Shown here in pieces: positions 1-8,087 of a DNA stretch of 42,589 bases (the stretch's first letter is position 1; each line of letters opens with the position of its first letter). Source of the DNA: Pseudomonas sp. TNT3 (GTDB lineage Bacteria > Pseudomonadota > Gammaproteobacteria > Pseudomonadales > Pseudomonadaceae). The DNA lies in contig NZ_WFGV02000051.1 in NCBI RefSeq assembly GCF_010095445.2, forward strand, positions 1 through 42,589, read 5' to 3'. A program made the translations under genes and the position numbers. The notes under the pieces are model-generated. The model ran no database searches. It was not told the DNA's origin and saw nothing but the letters and a program-made list of their open reading frames with translations.

Positions 1-311
1 AAACCGAATCGATGCAGGACGGTTCCGACGCCGTGTCCGACTGGCCACTGCTCAACGCCCTGCTGAACACCGCAAGCGGCGCGACCTGGGTGTCGCTGCA
101 CCACGGCGGCGGCGTCGGCATGGGCTTCTCCCAGCACTCGGGCATGGTCATCGTCTGTGACGGCACCGATGAAGCGGCCGAACGCATCGCTCGCGTGCTG
201 CACAACGACCCGGCGACCGGGGTCATGCGCCACGCCGATGCGGGATACCAGATCGCGATCGACTGCGCCAAGGAACAGGGCCTGAACCTGCCGATGATCA
301 CCGGTAAATAG
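1..311 (+). CDS. hutU: Urocanate hydratase, C-terminal fragment
   Basis: Urocanase converts urocanate to 4-imidazolone-5-propionate, the second step of histidine breakdown, in the cytoplasm using tightly bound NAD+. Only about the last 100 codons lie in the window and the frame runs in open from the left edge. The segment SLHHGGGVGMGFSQHSG is typical of the conserved C-terminal part of urocanase, and the protein ends in LPMITGK. The downstream genes are hut transport and catabolic genes on the same strand, which supports the call. The fragment is too short to judge the NAD-binding core or the family's catalytic cysteine. A REP doublet follows directly after the stop. Confidence 0.95.
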   Translation, partial: TESMQDGSDAVSDWPLLNALLNTASGATWVSLHHGGGVGMGFSQHSGMVIVCDGTDEAAERIARVLHNDPATGVMRHADAGYQIAIDCAKEQGLNLPMITGK

Positions 312-320
312 ACAACCCAT

Positions 321-422
321 GTAGCAGCTGCCGAAGGCTGCGTTAAGGGCCGAAGGACCTTCGCTCCACATTGGAGTGCCGGGGTCGCTTCGCAACCCAA
401 CGCAGCCTGCGGCAGCTGCTAC
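321..422. repeat. REP doublet 1 (inverted pair, GTAGCAGCTGCCG type)
   Basis: Two 24-base arms at 321-344 and 399-422 are inverted copies of each other with one mismatch. They begin GTAGCAGCTGCCG and contain an inner GGCTGCG. They flank a spacer of about 54 bases. The element fills most of the gap between hutU and the permease gene, inside what looks like one transcription unit, so it could form a large RNA hairpin between the two cistrons. Confidence 0.9.
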
Positions 423-466
423 AGGGATTGCGTAAACCTACAATAACAATCCACAGAGGTTGAATC

Positions 467-1939
467 ATGGCTGTAAACAACGATCGTGCAGGCAACAAAC
501 CGTTGATCGAGAAACGTTCGATCGACTACATCCCGGAAGCGGAAAGACACGGTCGTCTATTGAGTCAGTTCACCCTGTGGATGGGGGCCAACCTGCAAAT
601 CACTGCGATTGTCACCGGGGCCTTGGCCGTGGTGCTGGGTGGTGATGTGTTCTGGTCGTTGATCGGTCTGTTGATCGGTCAACTGCTGGGGGGCGGGGTG
701 ATGGCGTTGCATGCGGCGCAAGGGCCCAAGCTTGGCCTGCCACAGATGATTTCCAGCCGGGTACAGTTCGGTGTTTATGGCGCGGCCATCCCGATCGTAC
801 TGGTCTGCTTGATGTACCTCGGTTTCACTGCCACGGGCACCGTACTTTCCGGCCAGGCGCTGGGCCAGTTGTTCGGCGTCAGCGACAGCGTCGGTATCCT
901 CATTTTTGCCAGTGTCATCGTGCTGGTCACGGTGCTCGGCTATCGGGTGATCCATTGGATTGGCCGCGTCGCCAGTGTCATTGGCGTGATTGCTTTCGTT
1001 TTCCTGTTCAGCCGTCTCATGAGCCAGACGGACGTTGGCGCACTGCTGGAAATCCGCCACTTCAGCTGGAGCAGCTTCCTGCTGGCTGTATCACTCGCGG
1101 CGTCCTGGCAGATCGCCTTCGGCCCTTACGTGGCTGACTATTCGCGCTACCTTCCAAGCAAGACTTCCTCGGTGAAGACCTTTTTCGCCGCTGGCGCGGG
1201 TTCGGTCATTGGTGCACAGGTGGCAATGATCCTCGGTGTGTTCGCCGCTGCATCGGCCAACGGCCAGTTCGTCGGTCACGAAGTCGCCTACATCGTGGGT
1301 CTGGGCGGGACCGGTGCCACCGCCGCGCTGCTGTACTTCAGCATCGCCTTCGGCAAGGTCACCATCTCCACGCTCAATTCCTACGGCAGCTTCATGTGCA
1401 TTGCGACCATCATCAGCGGCTTCCGTGGTGAGCTGAAGGTCACGCGCTTGCAGCGTCTGGTCTTCGTGCTGGTCATCGTCGGTGCTGCGACCCTGATGGC
1501 ATTGCTCGGCCAGCACTCGTTCCTCGGTGCATTCAAGTCCTTCATCCTGTTCCTGCTGGCGTTCTTTACGCCATGGAGCGCGATCAACCTGGTGGACTAC
1601 TACTGCATCACTCGCGAGCGTTATGACGTGCCAGCGCTGTCCGATCCGAAAGGTCGCTACGGCCGTTGGAACCCATTGGGTATCAGCGTCTATGTTTTCG
1701 GTGTACTGGTGCAGCTACCGTTCATCTCCACCAAGTTCTATACCGGTCCGCTGGTAGCGGCCCTGGGTGATGTGGATATCTCCTGGATCATTGGTCTGGT
1801 GCTTCCTGCAGCCCTGTATTACGTGTGTGCGAAAAAATGGCACGGCTCAGTGCCCGATCAACTGATTCTGCCGGTCGAGCAGGACAGTGTTGGACAACCA
1901 GTAACGAGCGGGGCCAGTCGCGCTGCGGCGCGGGCCTGA
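467..1939 (+). CDS. NCS1-family permease, probable urocanate or hut-related transporter
   Basis: This 490-residue inner-membrane protein looks like a cytosine/purine/hydantoin (NCS1) transporter of the CodB type. It has about twelve hydrophobic segments and a hydrophilic N-terminus ending around residue 30. The start at 467 follows a purine-rich GAGG about nine bases upstream. Its place directly after hutU suggests that it carries a pathway compound. In P. fluorescens SBW25, as I recall, a permease at this position (called HutTu) imports urocanate, and that is my preferred reading. The sequence alone cannot fix the substrate, and histidine, cytosine or hydantoin remain possible. The family assignment is firm and the substrate is inference. 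Confidence 0.85.
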   Translation: MAVNNDRAGNKPLIEKRSIDYIPEAERHGRLLSQFTLWMGANLQITAIVTGALAVVLGGDVFWSLIGLLIGQLLGGGVMALHAAQGPKLGLPQMISSRVQFGVYGAAIPIVLVCLMYLGFTATGTVLSGQALGQLFGVSDSVGILIFASVIVLVTVLGYRVIHWIGRVASVIGVIAFVFLFSRLMSQTDVGALLEIRHFSWSSFLLAVSLAASWQIAFGPYVADYSRYLPSKTSSVKTFFAAGAGSVIGAQVAMILGVFAAASANGQFVGHEVAYIVGLGGTGATAALLYFSIAFGKVTISTLNSYGSFMCIATIISGFRGELKVTRLQRLVFVLVIVGAATLMALLGQHSFLGAFKSFILFLLAFFTPWSAINLVDYYCITRERYDVPALSDPKGRYGRWNPLGISVYVFGVLVQLPFISTKFYTGPLVAALGDVDISWIIGLVLPAALYYVCAKKWHGSVPDQLILPVEQDSVGQPVTSGASRAAARA

Positions 1940-2008
1940 TTGGACGAGGACAGGGCTGGATGCCTCTTGACTGCCGTAAGCCAACTCATGATTAGGAGCG
2001 TCACAACA

Positions 2009-2977
2009 ATGAAATCGAACAAGACCCTGCTGACTACATTGATTTCCATGGGCCTGCTCGCCAGCGCCGGCGCCAGCCAGGCAGCCGGTTGGTGCGAATC
2101 CGGTAAACCGGTGAAGTTCGCCGGCCTCAACTGGGAAAGCGGCATGCTCCTGACCGACGTGCTGCAAGTCGTGTTGGAGAAAGGCTACGACTGCAAGACC
2201 GACAGCTTGCCAGGCAACTCCATCACCATGGAAAACGCCCTGAGCAGCAACGACATTCAAGTCTTCGCCGAAGAATGGGTGGGGCGTAGTGAAGTCTGGA
2301 ACAAGGCCGAGAAGGCCGGCAAGGTCGTCGGTGTGGGCGCTCCGATTACGGGCGCTGTCGAAGGCTGGTACGTACCGCGCTACGTGATCGAAGGCGATGC
2401 CAATCGCAAGCTGGAAGCCAAGGCGCCAGACCTTAAAAACATTGCTGATCTGGCCAAGTACGCCAGCGTGTTCAAGGATCAGGAAGAACCGTCCAAAGGC
2501 CGTTTCTACAATTGCCCGGCCGGCTGGACCTGTGAGCTGGACAACAGCGAGATGCTGAAGAGCTACGGCCTGGAAAGCACCTACACCAACTTCCGCCCAG
2601 GCACCGGCCCGGCGCTGGATGCAGCGGTGCTGTCGAGCTACAAGCGTGGCGAGCCGATCCTGTTCTACTACTGGTCGCCGACGCCGCTGATGGGGCAGGT
2701 CGACCTGGTCAAGCTTGAAGAGAAACCGGGCGTGGACAAGAGCGTGACCATCAAGGTCGGCCTGTCCAAAACCTTCCACGACGAGGCCCCGGAACTGGTG
2801 GCCGTGCTGGAAAAGGTCAACCTGCCGATCGACCTGCTGAACCAGAACCTGGGGCGCATGGCGAAGGAGCGGATTGCTTCGCCGAAGCTGGCGAAAATCT
2901 TCCTCAAGGAACATCCTGAAGTCTGGCATGCGTGGGTAAGCGAAGACGCAGCCAAGAAGATCGACGCGGCTTTGTAG
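2009..2977 (+). CDS. hutX: HutX-like periplasmic binding protein of a histidine ABC importer
   Basis: This 322-residue protein is a substrate-binding component of the OpuAC/ProX (quaternary amine type) group. It would capture its ligand in the periplasm for HutW and HutV. The first 25 or so residues form a signal peptide ending ASQA. ATG at 2009 is chosen because AGGAG lies upstream; an open frame also extends back to the permease stop, but it has no such signal and would spoil the signal peptide. Four cysteines (in WCES, YDCK, YNCP and WTCE) could form two disulfides in the mature protein. A strong stem-loop separates it from hutW. Homologous HutXWV systems are described as histidine importers, and the operon context supports that role here. 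Confidence 0.88.
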   Translation: MKSNKTLLTTLISMGLLASAGASQAAGWCESGKPVKFAGLNWESGMLLTDVLQVVLEKGYDCKTDSLPGNSITMENALSSNDIQVFAEEWVGRSEVWNKAEKAGKVVGVGAPITGAVEGWYVPRYVIEGDANRKLEAKAPDLKNIADLAKYASVFKDQEEPSKGRFYNCPAGWTCELDNSEMLKSYGLESTYTNFRPGTGPALDAAVLSSYKRGEPILFYYWSPTPLMGQVDLVKLEEKPGVDKSVTIKVGLSKTFHDEAPELVAVLEKVNLPIDLLNQNLGRMAKERIASPKLAKIFLKEHPEVWHAWVSEDAAKKIDAAL

Positions 2978-2989
2978 GTCCAGCTTCGT

Positions 2990-3011
2990 CGACTGCCGGC
3001 GACGGCAGTCG
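2990..3011 (+). other. Intercistronic stem-loop with GCGA tetraloop between hutX and hutW
   Basis: Bases 2990-2998 (CGACTGCCG) and 3003-3011 (CGGCAGTCG) are perfect inverted repeats. They close a four-base GCGA loop, which is a GNRA tetraloop. The hairpin starts 12 bases after the hutX stop and has no T-run behind it, so it is unlikely to be a terminator. Hairpins at this position often protect the 3' end of binding-protein mRNA, which would allow more HutX than HutW or HutV. That role is inferred. Confidence 0.75.
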
Positions 3012-3047
3012 GGTGCTGCATCGCAACCCCTTGATTGAGAGTCTCTT

Positions 3048-3899
3048 ATGTTTCCCGAAAGCTTTACCTTTTCCATCGCCGACTGGGTCAACGGTTGGGT
3101 CGATTCGCTGGTGACCAATTACGGCGATGTGTTCCGACACATCTCAGACACCCTGTTGTGGGCCATCGTCAACCTTGAAGGCCTGCTGCGTGCGGCGCCC
3201 TGGTGGCTGATGCTGGCAATCGTTGCAGGTGTGGCCTGGCACGCGACCCGCAAGATCGTGACCACCGCTGTCATTGTCGGCTTGTTGTTCCTGGTGGGGG
3301 CGGTTGGCCTCTGGGACAAGCTGATGCAGACGCTCGCTCTGATGATGGTCGCGACGGTGATTTCGGTGCTGATCGGCATTCCGCTGGGCATCCTCTCGGC
3401 GCGCAGCAATCGCCTGCGTTCGGTACTGATGCCGTTGCTCGACATCATGCAGACCATGCCAAGTTTCGTGTACCTGATCCCGGTGTTGATGCTGTTCGGC
3501 CTGGGCAAGGTGCCGGCGATTTTCGCGACCGTGATTTACGCCGCGCCGCCGCTGATCCGCCTGACCGATCTGGGCATTCGCCAGGTCGACGGAGAAGTGA
3601 TGGAGGCCATCAACGCCTTCGGTGCCAACCGCTGGCAACAACTGTTCGGCGTGCAACTGCCGCTGGCCCTGCCGAGCATCATGGCCGGGATCAACCAGAC
3701 CACCATGATGGCCCTGTCGATGGTGGTGATTGCCTCGATGATCGGTGCCCGTGGCCTGGGTGAAGATGTGTTGGTGGGGATTCAGACCCTCAACGTTGGA
3801 CGAGGCCTGGAAGCCGGTCTGGCGATCGTGATTCTGGCAGTGGTCATCGACCGCATTACTCAGGCGTATGGTCGGCCACGGCATGAGGTGAGCAAATGA
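3048..3899 (+). CDS. hutW: HutW-like ABC importer permease
   Basis: This 283-residue membrane protein has several hydrophobic segments spread from about residue 45 to the C-terminus. It also carries the binding-protein-dependent permease loop, EAINAFGANRWQQLFGVQLP, which contacts the ATPase. It resembles ProW/OpuAB permeases. It would form the channel for the ligand delivered by HutX. Its last four bases overlap the start of hutV (ATGA), so the permease and ATPase are probably translationally coupled. A long N-terminal part of roughly 95 residues precedes the conserved transport domain, as is usual for this subgroup. Confidence 0.88.
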   Translation: MFPESFTFSIADWVNGWVDSLVTNYGDVFRHISDTLLWAIVNLEGLLRAAPWWLMLAIVAGVAWHATRKIVTTAVIVGLLFLVGAVGLWDKLMQTLALMMVATVISVLIGIPLGILSARSNRLRSVLMPLLDIMQTMPSFVYLIPVLMLFGLGKVPAIFATVIYAAPPLIRLTDLGIRQVDGEVMEAINAFGANRWQQLFGVQLPLALPSIMAGINQTTMMALSMVVIASMIGARGLGEDVLVGIQTLNVGRGLEAGLAIVILAVVIDRITQAYGRPRHEVSK

Positions 3900-4726
3900 A
3901 CGACGCAACCGTGAGCAAGATCGAAGTCAAAAACGTCTTCAAGATTTTCGGCAACCGTTCCAAGGATGCGTTGGCCATGGTTGGCCAAGGCAAGACCAAG
4001 GATCAGGTGCTTTCCGAAACCGGCTGCGTGGTGGGTGTGAACGACTTGTCGTTGAGCATCGGAACCGGTGAGATCTTCGTGATCATGGGCCTCTCGGGCT
4101 CCGGCAAGTCGACGCTGGTTCGCCACTTCAATCGCCTGATCGATCCCACCAGCGGCGCGATCCTGGTGGACGGCGTGGACATCCTGCAATACGACATGGA
4201 AGCCTTGCGCGAATTTCGTCGGCACAAGATCAGCATGGTGTTCCAGAGCTTCGGCCTGCTGCCGCACAAGACCGTGGTGGACAACGTCGCCTACGGCCTG
4301 AAAGTGCGCGGCGAGAGCAAGCAGATGTGCACCGAGCGTGCCCTGCACTGGATCAACACCGTGGGCCTCAAAGGCTACGAAAACAAATACCCGCACCAGC
4401 TCTCGGGCGGCATGCGCCAGCGTGTGGGCCTGGCCCGCGCCTTGGCGGCGGACACTGACATCATCCTGATGGACGAAGCCTTCAGCGCCCTCGATCCGCT
4501 GATCCGTGCGGAGATGCAGGACCAGTTGCTGGAGCTGCAAAAGACCTTGCACAAGACCATCGTTTTCATCACCCACGACCTCGACGAGGCCGTGCGCATC
4601 GGCAATCGCATTGCGATCCTCAAGGACGGCCGCCTGATCCAGGTCGGCACGCCGCGCGAGATCCTGCATTCGCCAGCGGATGAGTATGTCGACCGGTTCG
4701 TGCAGCGTCGGGCTGCGGTGGTTTAA
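3896..4726 (+). CDS. hutV: HutV-like ABC importer ATPase
   Basis: This 276-residue ATPase powers the HutXWV importer. Visible motifs are Walker A GLSGSGKST (about residues 65-73), the signature LSGGMRQR, Walker B IILMDEAFSALDP and the switch histidine in THDLDEA. The roughly 45-residue extension before the core, with the DALAMV and KTKDQVL segments, is typical of ProV/OpuAA proteins. Unlike ProV, the protein stops soon after the nucleotide-binding core and has no room for the C-terminal CBS pair that senses ionic strength. This suits a catabolic importer rather than an osmoregulated one. It overlaps hutW by four bases. Confidence 0.9.
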   Translation: MNDATVSKIEVKNVFKIFGNRSKDALAMVGQGKTKDQVLSETGCVVGVNDLSLSIGTGEIFVIMGLSGSGKSTLVRHFNRLIDPTSGAILVDGVDILQYDMEALREFRRHKISMVFQSFGLLPHKTVVDNVAYGLKVRGESKQMCTERALHWINTVGLKGYENKYPHQLSGGMRQRVGLARALAADTDIILMDEAFSALDPLIRAEMQDQLLELQKTLHKTIVFITHDLDEAVRIGNRIAILKDGRLIQVGTPREILHSPADEYVDRFVQRRAAVV

Positions 4727-4753
4727 AGAGATCTGCGGTGCTTGTTCCGGCCT

Positions 4754-4847
4754 CATCGCGGGCAAGCCCGGCTCCCACAGGTTTAGTTGTGTTGCACAGA
4801 TGTTGTTTACACAAGAGAACCTGTGGGAGCCGGGCTTGCCCGCGATG
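4754..4847. repeat. REP doublet 2 (GGGCAAGCCCGGCTCCCACAG type)
   Basis: Perfect 30-base inverted arms lie at 4754-4783 and 4818-4847, starting CATCGCGGGCAAG, around a 34-base centre. Each arm also contains a small internal palindrome, GGGCAAGCCC. The element occupies most of the gap between hutV and the first histidase-family gene and ends 39 bases before that gene's start. Confidence 0.92.
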
Positions 4848-4886
4848 GGGCCAGTGAAGCTGCATCAATATTCCGGATTGAGGTCA

Positions 4887-6413
4887 ATGATGTCCCAGGC
4901 TGAAAAAATCGTTATCACCGAAGCGCAAGTCACTTGGCAGAACGTGGTCGCCGTCGCCCGTCATGGCGCACAGCTCGAGCTGTCCCCCCAAATCTGGGCG
5001 CGCATCGAGAATGCCCAGGCGATCGTCCAGCGCATCGTCACCAGTGGCGAACGCGCCTATGGCATCAACACCGGCCTGGGCGCGCTGTGCAACGTCTCGC
5101 TGCAGGATGAACAACTCAGCCAGTTGTCGCGCAACACCTTGCTCAGCCACGCCTGTGGCGTTGGCGCGCCGCTGGCCGACGAGCAGACTCGCTCGATCAT
5201 GTGCGCCGCGGTCATCAACTACAGCCACGGCAAATCCGGCCTGCACCGCCAGGTAGTTGAAGCGCTGCTGGCGTTGCTCAACCGTGGCATCACCCCGCAA
5301 GTGCCGTCCCAGGGCTCCGTGGGCTATTTGACCCACATGGCGCACATCGGCATCGCGCTGCTGGGTGTCGGCAATGTCAGCTACCGCGGGCACATCGTCT
5401 CCGCGCAGCAGGCATTGGCGGAAGAAGGGCTGCAACCGGTCAAACTGGGTGCCAAAGATGGTCTGTGCCTGGTCAACGGCACGCCGTGCATGACTGGCCT
5501 GAGCTGCCTGGCCATTGCCGACGCCGAGCATCTGTTGCAGTGGGCCGACGTGATTGGTGCCATGAGCTTCGAAGCCCAGCGGGGGCAGATCGACGCTTTT
5601 GACGCCGAAATCATCGCGCTCAAGCCGCATCCGGGTATGCAGCAGGTCGGTATCAACCTGCGCGCCTTGCTCGACGGCAGCGAAGTGATTGCCCAGAGCA
5701 AAGGCATTCGGACTCAGGACGCCCTGAGCATTCGTTCCATCCCGCAAGTGCACGGCGCCGCGCGCGACCAACTGGTGCACGCGACCCGTCAGATCGAAAC
5801 CGAACTCAACAGCGCCACCGACAATCCGCTGGTGCTGGGCACTGCGGACAACTACCGCGTGGTGTCCCAGGCCAACCCGCATGGCCAATCTGTAGCCATG
5901 GCGGCGGACCTGCTGGCCATCGCCATGGCGGAGATCGGCTCCATCGCCGAGCGTCGCCTGGATCGCTTGATCAACCCGCACGTCAGCGGCCTGCCGGCCT
6001 TTCTGGTGGCCAACCCGGGCGTGAACTCCGGGATGATGATCGTGCAATACGTCGCCGCTTCGCTGTGCGCGGAAAACCGCCAACTGGCGCAACCGGCCGT
6101 GCTCGATAACTACGTCACCTCTGGCCTGCAGGAAGATCACCTGAGCCTTGGCACCAATGCGGCGCTGAAGCTGCACCGCGGCCTGGAAAACTGCACGCAG
6201 ATTCTCGCCATCGAGTACTTGCTGGCGGCCCAGGCATTCGAGTTCCTGAAAGAACAGCGCTTTGGTGCTGGCACCGATGCGGCATGGCGTCTGCTGCGCG
6301 AGCGTGTCCCGGCTTACGATCAGGATCGCTGGTTGGCGCCGGACATTGCCGCTGCGGCCAGTGTGTTGAAAGAACCGAATCTGCTGCACAAAGCTTTGCC
6401 GAATCTGAACTGA
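4887..6413 (+). CDS. hutH1: Histidase-family protein lacking the MIO-forming Ala-Ser-Gly triad
   Basis: This 508-residue protein belongs to the histidine/phenylalanine ammonia-lyase family and is full length. ATG at 4887 follows GAGGT; a second ATG at 4890 is equally possible. It keeps YGINTG (catalytic Tyr loop), LSHACGVG, LVNGT, Gln277 and Arg283 of the QD..S.R motif, and LQEDHLSLG (Glu414 region). The loop that should read GSVGASGDLAPLAHM instead reads GSVGYLTHMAHI at residues 143-152. The three residues that cyclise to the MIO electrophile are absent, with no frame disturbance. The usual Tyr280 is Leu, and the NFHAEPVAMA segment reads NPHGQSVAMA, so the Phe329 equivalent is Pro. Without MIO the normal deamination should not work. 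It may be a pseudoenzyme, a partner subunit for HutH2, or an enzyme with other chemistry. The symbol reflects operon position, not proven activity. Confidence 0.85.
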   Translation: MMSQAEKIVITEAQVTWQNVVAVARHGAQLELSPQIWARIENAQAIVQRIVTSGERAYGINTGLGALCNVSLQDEQLSQLSRNTLLSHACGVGAPLADEQTRSIMCAAVINYSHGKSGLHRQVVEALLALLNRGITPQVPSQGSVGYLTHMAHIGIALLGVGNVSYRGHIVSAQQALAEEGLQPVKLGAKDGLCLVNGTPCMTGLSCLAIADAEHLLQWADVIGAMSFEAQRGQIDAFDAEIIALKPHPGMQQVGINLRALLDGSEVIAQSKGIRTQDALSIRSIPQVHGAARDQLVHATRQIETELNSATDNPLVLGTADNYRVVSQANPHGQSVAMAADLLAIAMAEIGSIAERRLDRLINPHVSGLPAFLVANPGVNSGMMIVQYVAASLCAENRQLAQPAVLDNYVTSGLQEDHLSLGTNAALKLHRGLENCTQILAIEYLLAAQAFEFLKEQRFGAGTDAAWRLLRERVPAYDQDRWLAPDIAAAASVLKEPNLLHKALPNLN

Positions 6414-6446
6414 TTTTTATCCAAAACCAGCGTGCCAAGGCGCCAG

Positions 6447-6463
6447 CCCCCTCAAAAAGGGGG
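6447..6463 (+). other. Small GC hairpin after hutH1
   Basis: CCCCC at 6447-6451 and GGGGG at 6459-6463 flank a seven-base loop, TCAAAAA. No T-run follows, so this is not a convincing intrinsic terminator. It lies in the 134-base gap between the two histidase-family genes. Confidence 0.45.
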
Positions 6464-6503
6464 AAGCGACGGACAACGGATATTTCCGGAGCGTCTGGTC
6501 TGC

Positions 6504-6533
6504 CTCTCTAAACAGAGAGCATTTACAACTCTC
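6504..6533 (+). promoter_or_regulatory. Alternative short hairpins just upstream of the hutH2 ribosome-binding site
   Basis: CTCTCT (6504-6509) can pair with AGAGAG (6514-6519) around an AAAC loop. The same AGAGAG can instead pair with CTCTC at 6529-6533, which ends two bases before the AAAGGAG ribosome-binding site (6535-6541) of hutH2. The two pairings exclude each other and could affect translation. The arms are short, so this is a suggestion only. Confidence 0.3.
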
Positions 6534-6547
6534 AAAAGGAGCACAAA

Positions 6548-8080
6548 ATGACAGCCCTAAACCTGATTCCCGGCCAGCTGAGCCTCGCCCAACTGCGTGA
6601 TATCTATCAGCAGCCCGTGCAACTGACACTCGGCAGCAGCGCTTCGGCCCAGATCGAAGCCAGTGTCGCGTGCGTGGAACAGATTCTCGCCGAGAACCGT
6701 ACTGCCTACGGCATCAACACCGGGTTTGGCCTGCTGGCCTCGACCCGCATCGCCAGCGAAGACCTGGAAAACCTGCAGCGCTCGCTGGTGCTGTCCCACG
6801 CCGCCGGTGTTGGCGAACCGATCAGCGACGCACTGGTGCGTCTGGTCATGGTGCTCAAGGTCAACGGCCTGAGCCGTGGCTTCTCCGGCATTCGCCGGGT
6901 GGTGATCGACGCGTTGATCGCCCTGATCAACGCCGAGGTTTATCCCCACATTCCATTGAAGGGCTCCGTCGGCGCCTCGGGTGATCTGGCGCCGTTGGCG
7001 CACATGTCGCTGGTGCTGCTGGGCGAAGGCAAGGCGCGCTACAAAGGCGAATGGCTGGAGGCGACCGAAGCGCTGAAAGTGGCCGGCCTGACCCCGCTGA
7101 CGTTGGCGGCGAAAGAAGGTCTGGCGCTGCTCAACGGTACTCAGGTGTCCACCGCTTATGCGCTGCGTGGTCTGTTCGAAGGTGAAGACCTGTTCGCTGG
7201 TGCTGTTGCGCTGGGTGCGTTGACGGTGGAAGCCGTGCTGGGTTCGCGCTCACCGTTCGACGCCCGTATCCATGCCGCGCGTGGCCAGAAAGGCCAGATC
7301 GACGCCGCGGCCGCTTACCGCGATCTGCTCGGCGAGCGCAGCGAAGTGTCCGATTCGCATCAGAACTGCGAGAAGGTTCAGGACCCGTACTCCCTGCGCT
7401 GCCAGCCACAAGTCATGGGCGCCTGCCTGACCCAGTTCCGTCAGGCCGCCGAAGTGCTCGCCATCGAAGCCAACGCAGTCTCGGATAATCCGCTGGTGTT
7501 CGCGGCTGAAGGCGATGTGATTTCTGGCGGTAACTTCCACGCCGAGCCAGTGGCCATGGCCGCTGACAACATGGCGTTGGCGATCGCGGAAATCGGCTCC
7601 CTGAGCGAGCGTCGTATTTCGCTGATGATGGACAAGCACATGTCGCAACTGCCGCCGTTCCTGGTGGCCAATGGCGGCGTGAACTCCGGTTTCATGATCG
7701 CCCAAGTGACGGCTGCCGCATTGGCCAGCGAGAACAAGGCATTGTCCCATCCGCATTCCGTGGACAGCTTGCCGACCTCGGCCAACCAGGAAGACCACGT
7801 GTCCATGGCGCCCGCTGCAGGCAAGCGTCTGTGGGAGATGGCCGAAAACACCCGCGGTGTTCTTGCGGTGGAATGGCTGGCAGCGTGCCAGGGCCTGGAC
7901 TTGCGTGAAGGCTTGAAGACCTCGGCGAAGCTGGAACAGGCACGTGGGATTCTGCGTAAAGAAGTGCCGTTCTATGAGAAAGACCGTTTCTTCGCGCCGG
8001 ACATTAATGCCGCGACTGAGTTGTTGGCGACCCGTTGCTTGAACGAGCTGGTGTCGACCAAGCTTTTGCCTAGCCTGTGA
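6548..8080 (+). CDS. hutH: Histidine ammonia-lyase (histidase)
   Basis: This 510-residue enzyme removes ammonia from L-histidine to give trans-urocanate, the first step of the pathway. It is a cytoplasmic homotetramer in characterised relatives. The intact MIO-forming triad is Ala143-Ser144-Gly145 in GSVGASGDLAPL. Other landmarks are YGINTGFG, LSHAAGVG, LLNGTQ, QDPYSLRCQPQ, NFHAEPVAMAADN and NQEDHVSM. The length matches P. putida histidase. An unusually good AAAGGAG lies six bases before ATG 6548. It is the only gene of the pair here with the full catalytic set, so it should carry the histidase activity of this cluster. Some Pseudomonas papers call the gene at this position hutH2. Confidence 0.96.
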   Translation: MTALNLIPGQLSLAQLRDIYQQPVQLTLGSSASAQIEASVACVEQILAENRTAYGINTGFGLLASTRIASEDLENLQRSLVLSHAAGVGEPISDALVRLVMVLKVNGLSRGFSGIRRVVIDALIALINAEVYPHIPLKGSVGASGDLAPLAHMSLVLLGEGKARYKGEWLEATEALKVAGLTPLTLAAKEGLALLNGTQVSTAYALRGLFEGEDLFAGAVALGALTVEAVLGSRSPFDARIHAARGQKGQIDAAAAYRDLLGERSEVSDSHQNCEKVQDPYSLRCQPQVMGACLTQFRQAAEVLAIEANAVSDNPLVFAAEGDVISGGNFHAEPVAMAADNMALAIAEIGSLSERRISLMMDKHMSQLPPFLVANGGVNSGFMIAQVTAAALASENKALSHPHSVDSLPTSANQEDHVSMAPAAGKRLWEMAENTRGVLAVEWLAACQGLDLREGLKTSAKLEQARGILRKEVPFYEKDRFFAPDINAATELLATRCLNELVSTKLLPSL

Positions 8081-8087
8081 TGGACTC

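Noticed and set aside
1940..2008. Longer start for HutX from the TTG directly after the permease stop
   Set aside because: It has no ribosome-binding site and would put 23 residues before a clear signal peptide. ATG 2009 with AGGAG is better.
5313..5345. Missing triad in the first histidase paralogue read as a sequencing error or frameshift
   Set aside because: The gap is exactly three codons and the frame continues for 350 more codons with family motifs. Two other active-site residues are also altered, so one error cannot explain it.
4884..6389. Open frame of about 500 codons on the minus strand across hutH1
   Set aside because: It is a codon-position shadow of a GC-rich gene. The predicted protein is rich in Gln, His and Arg, with no recognisable motif.
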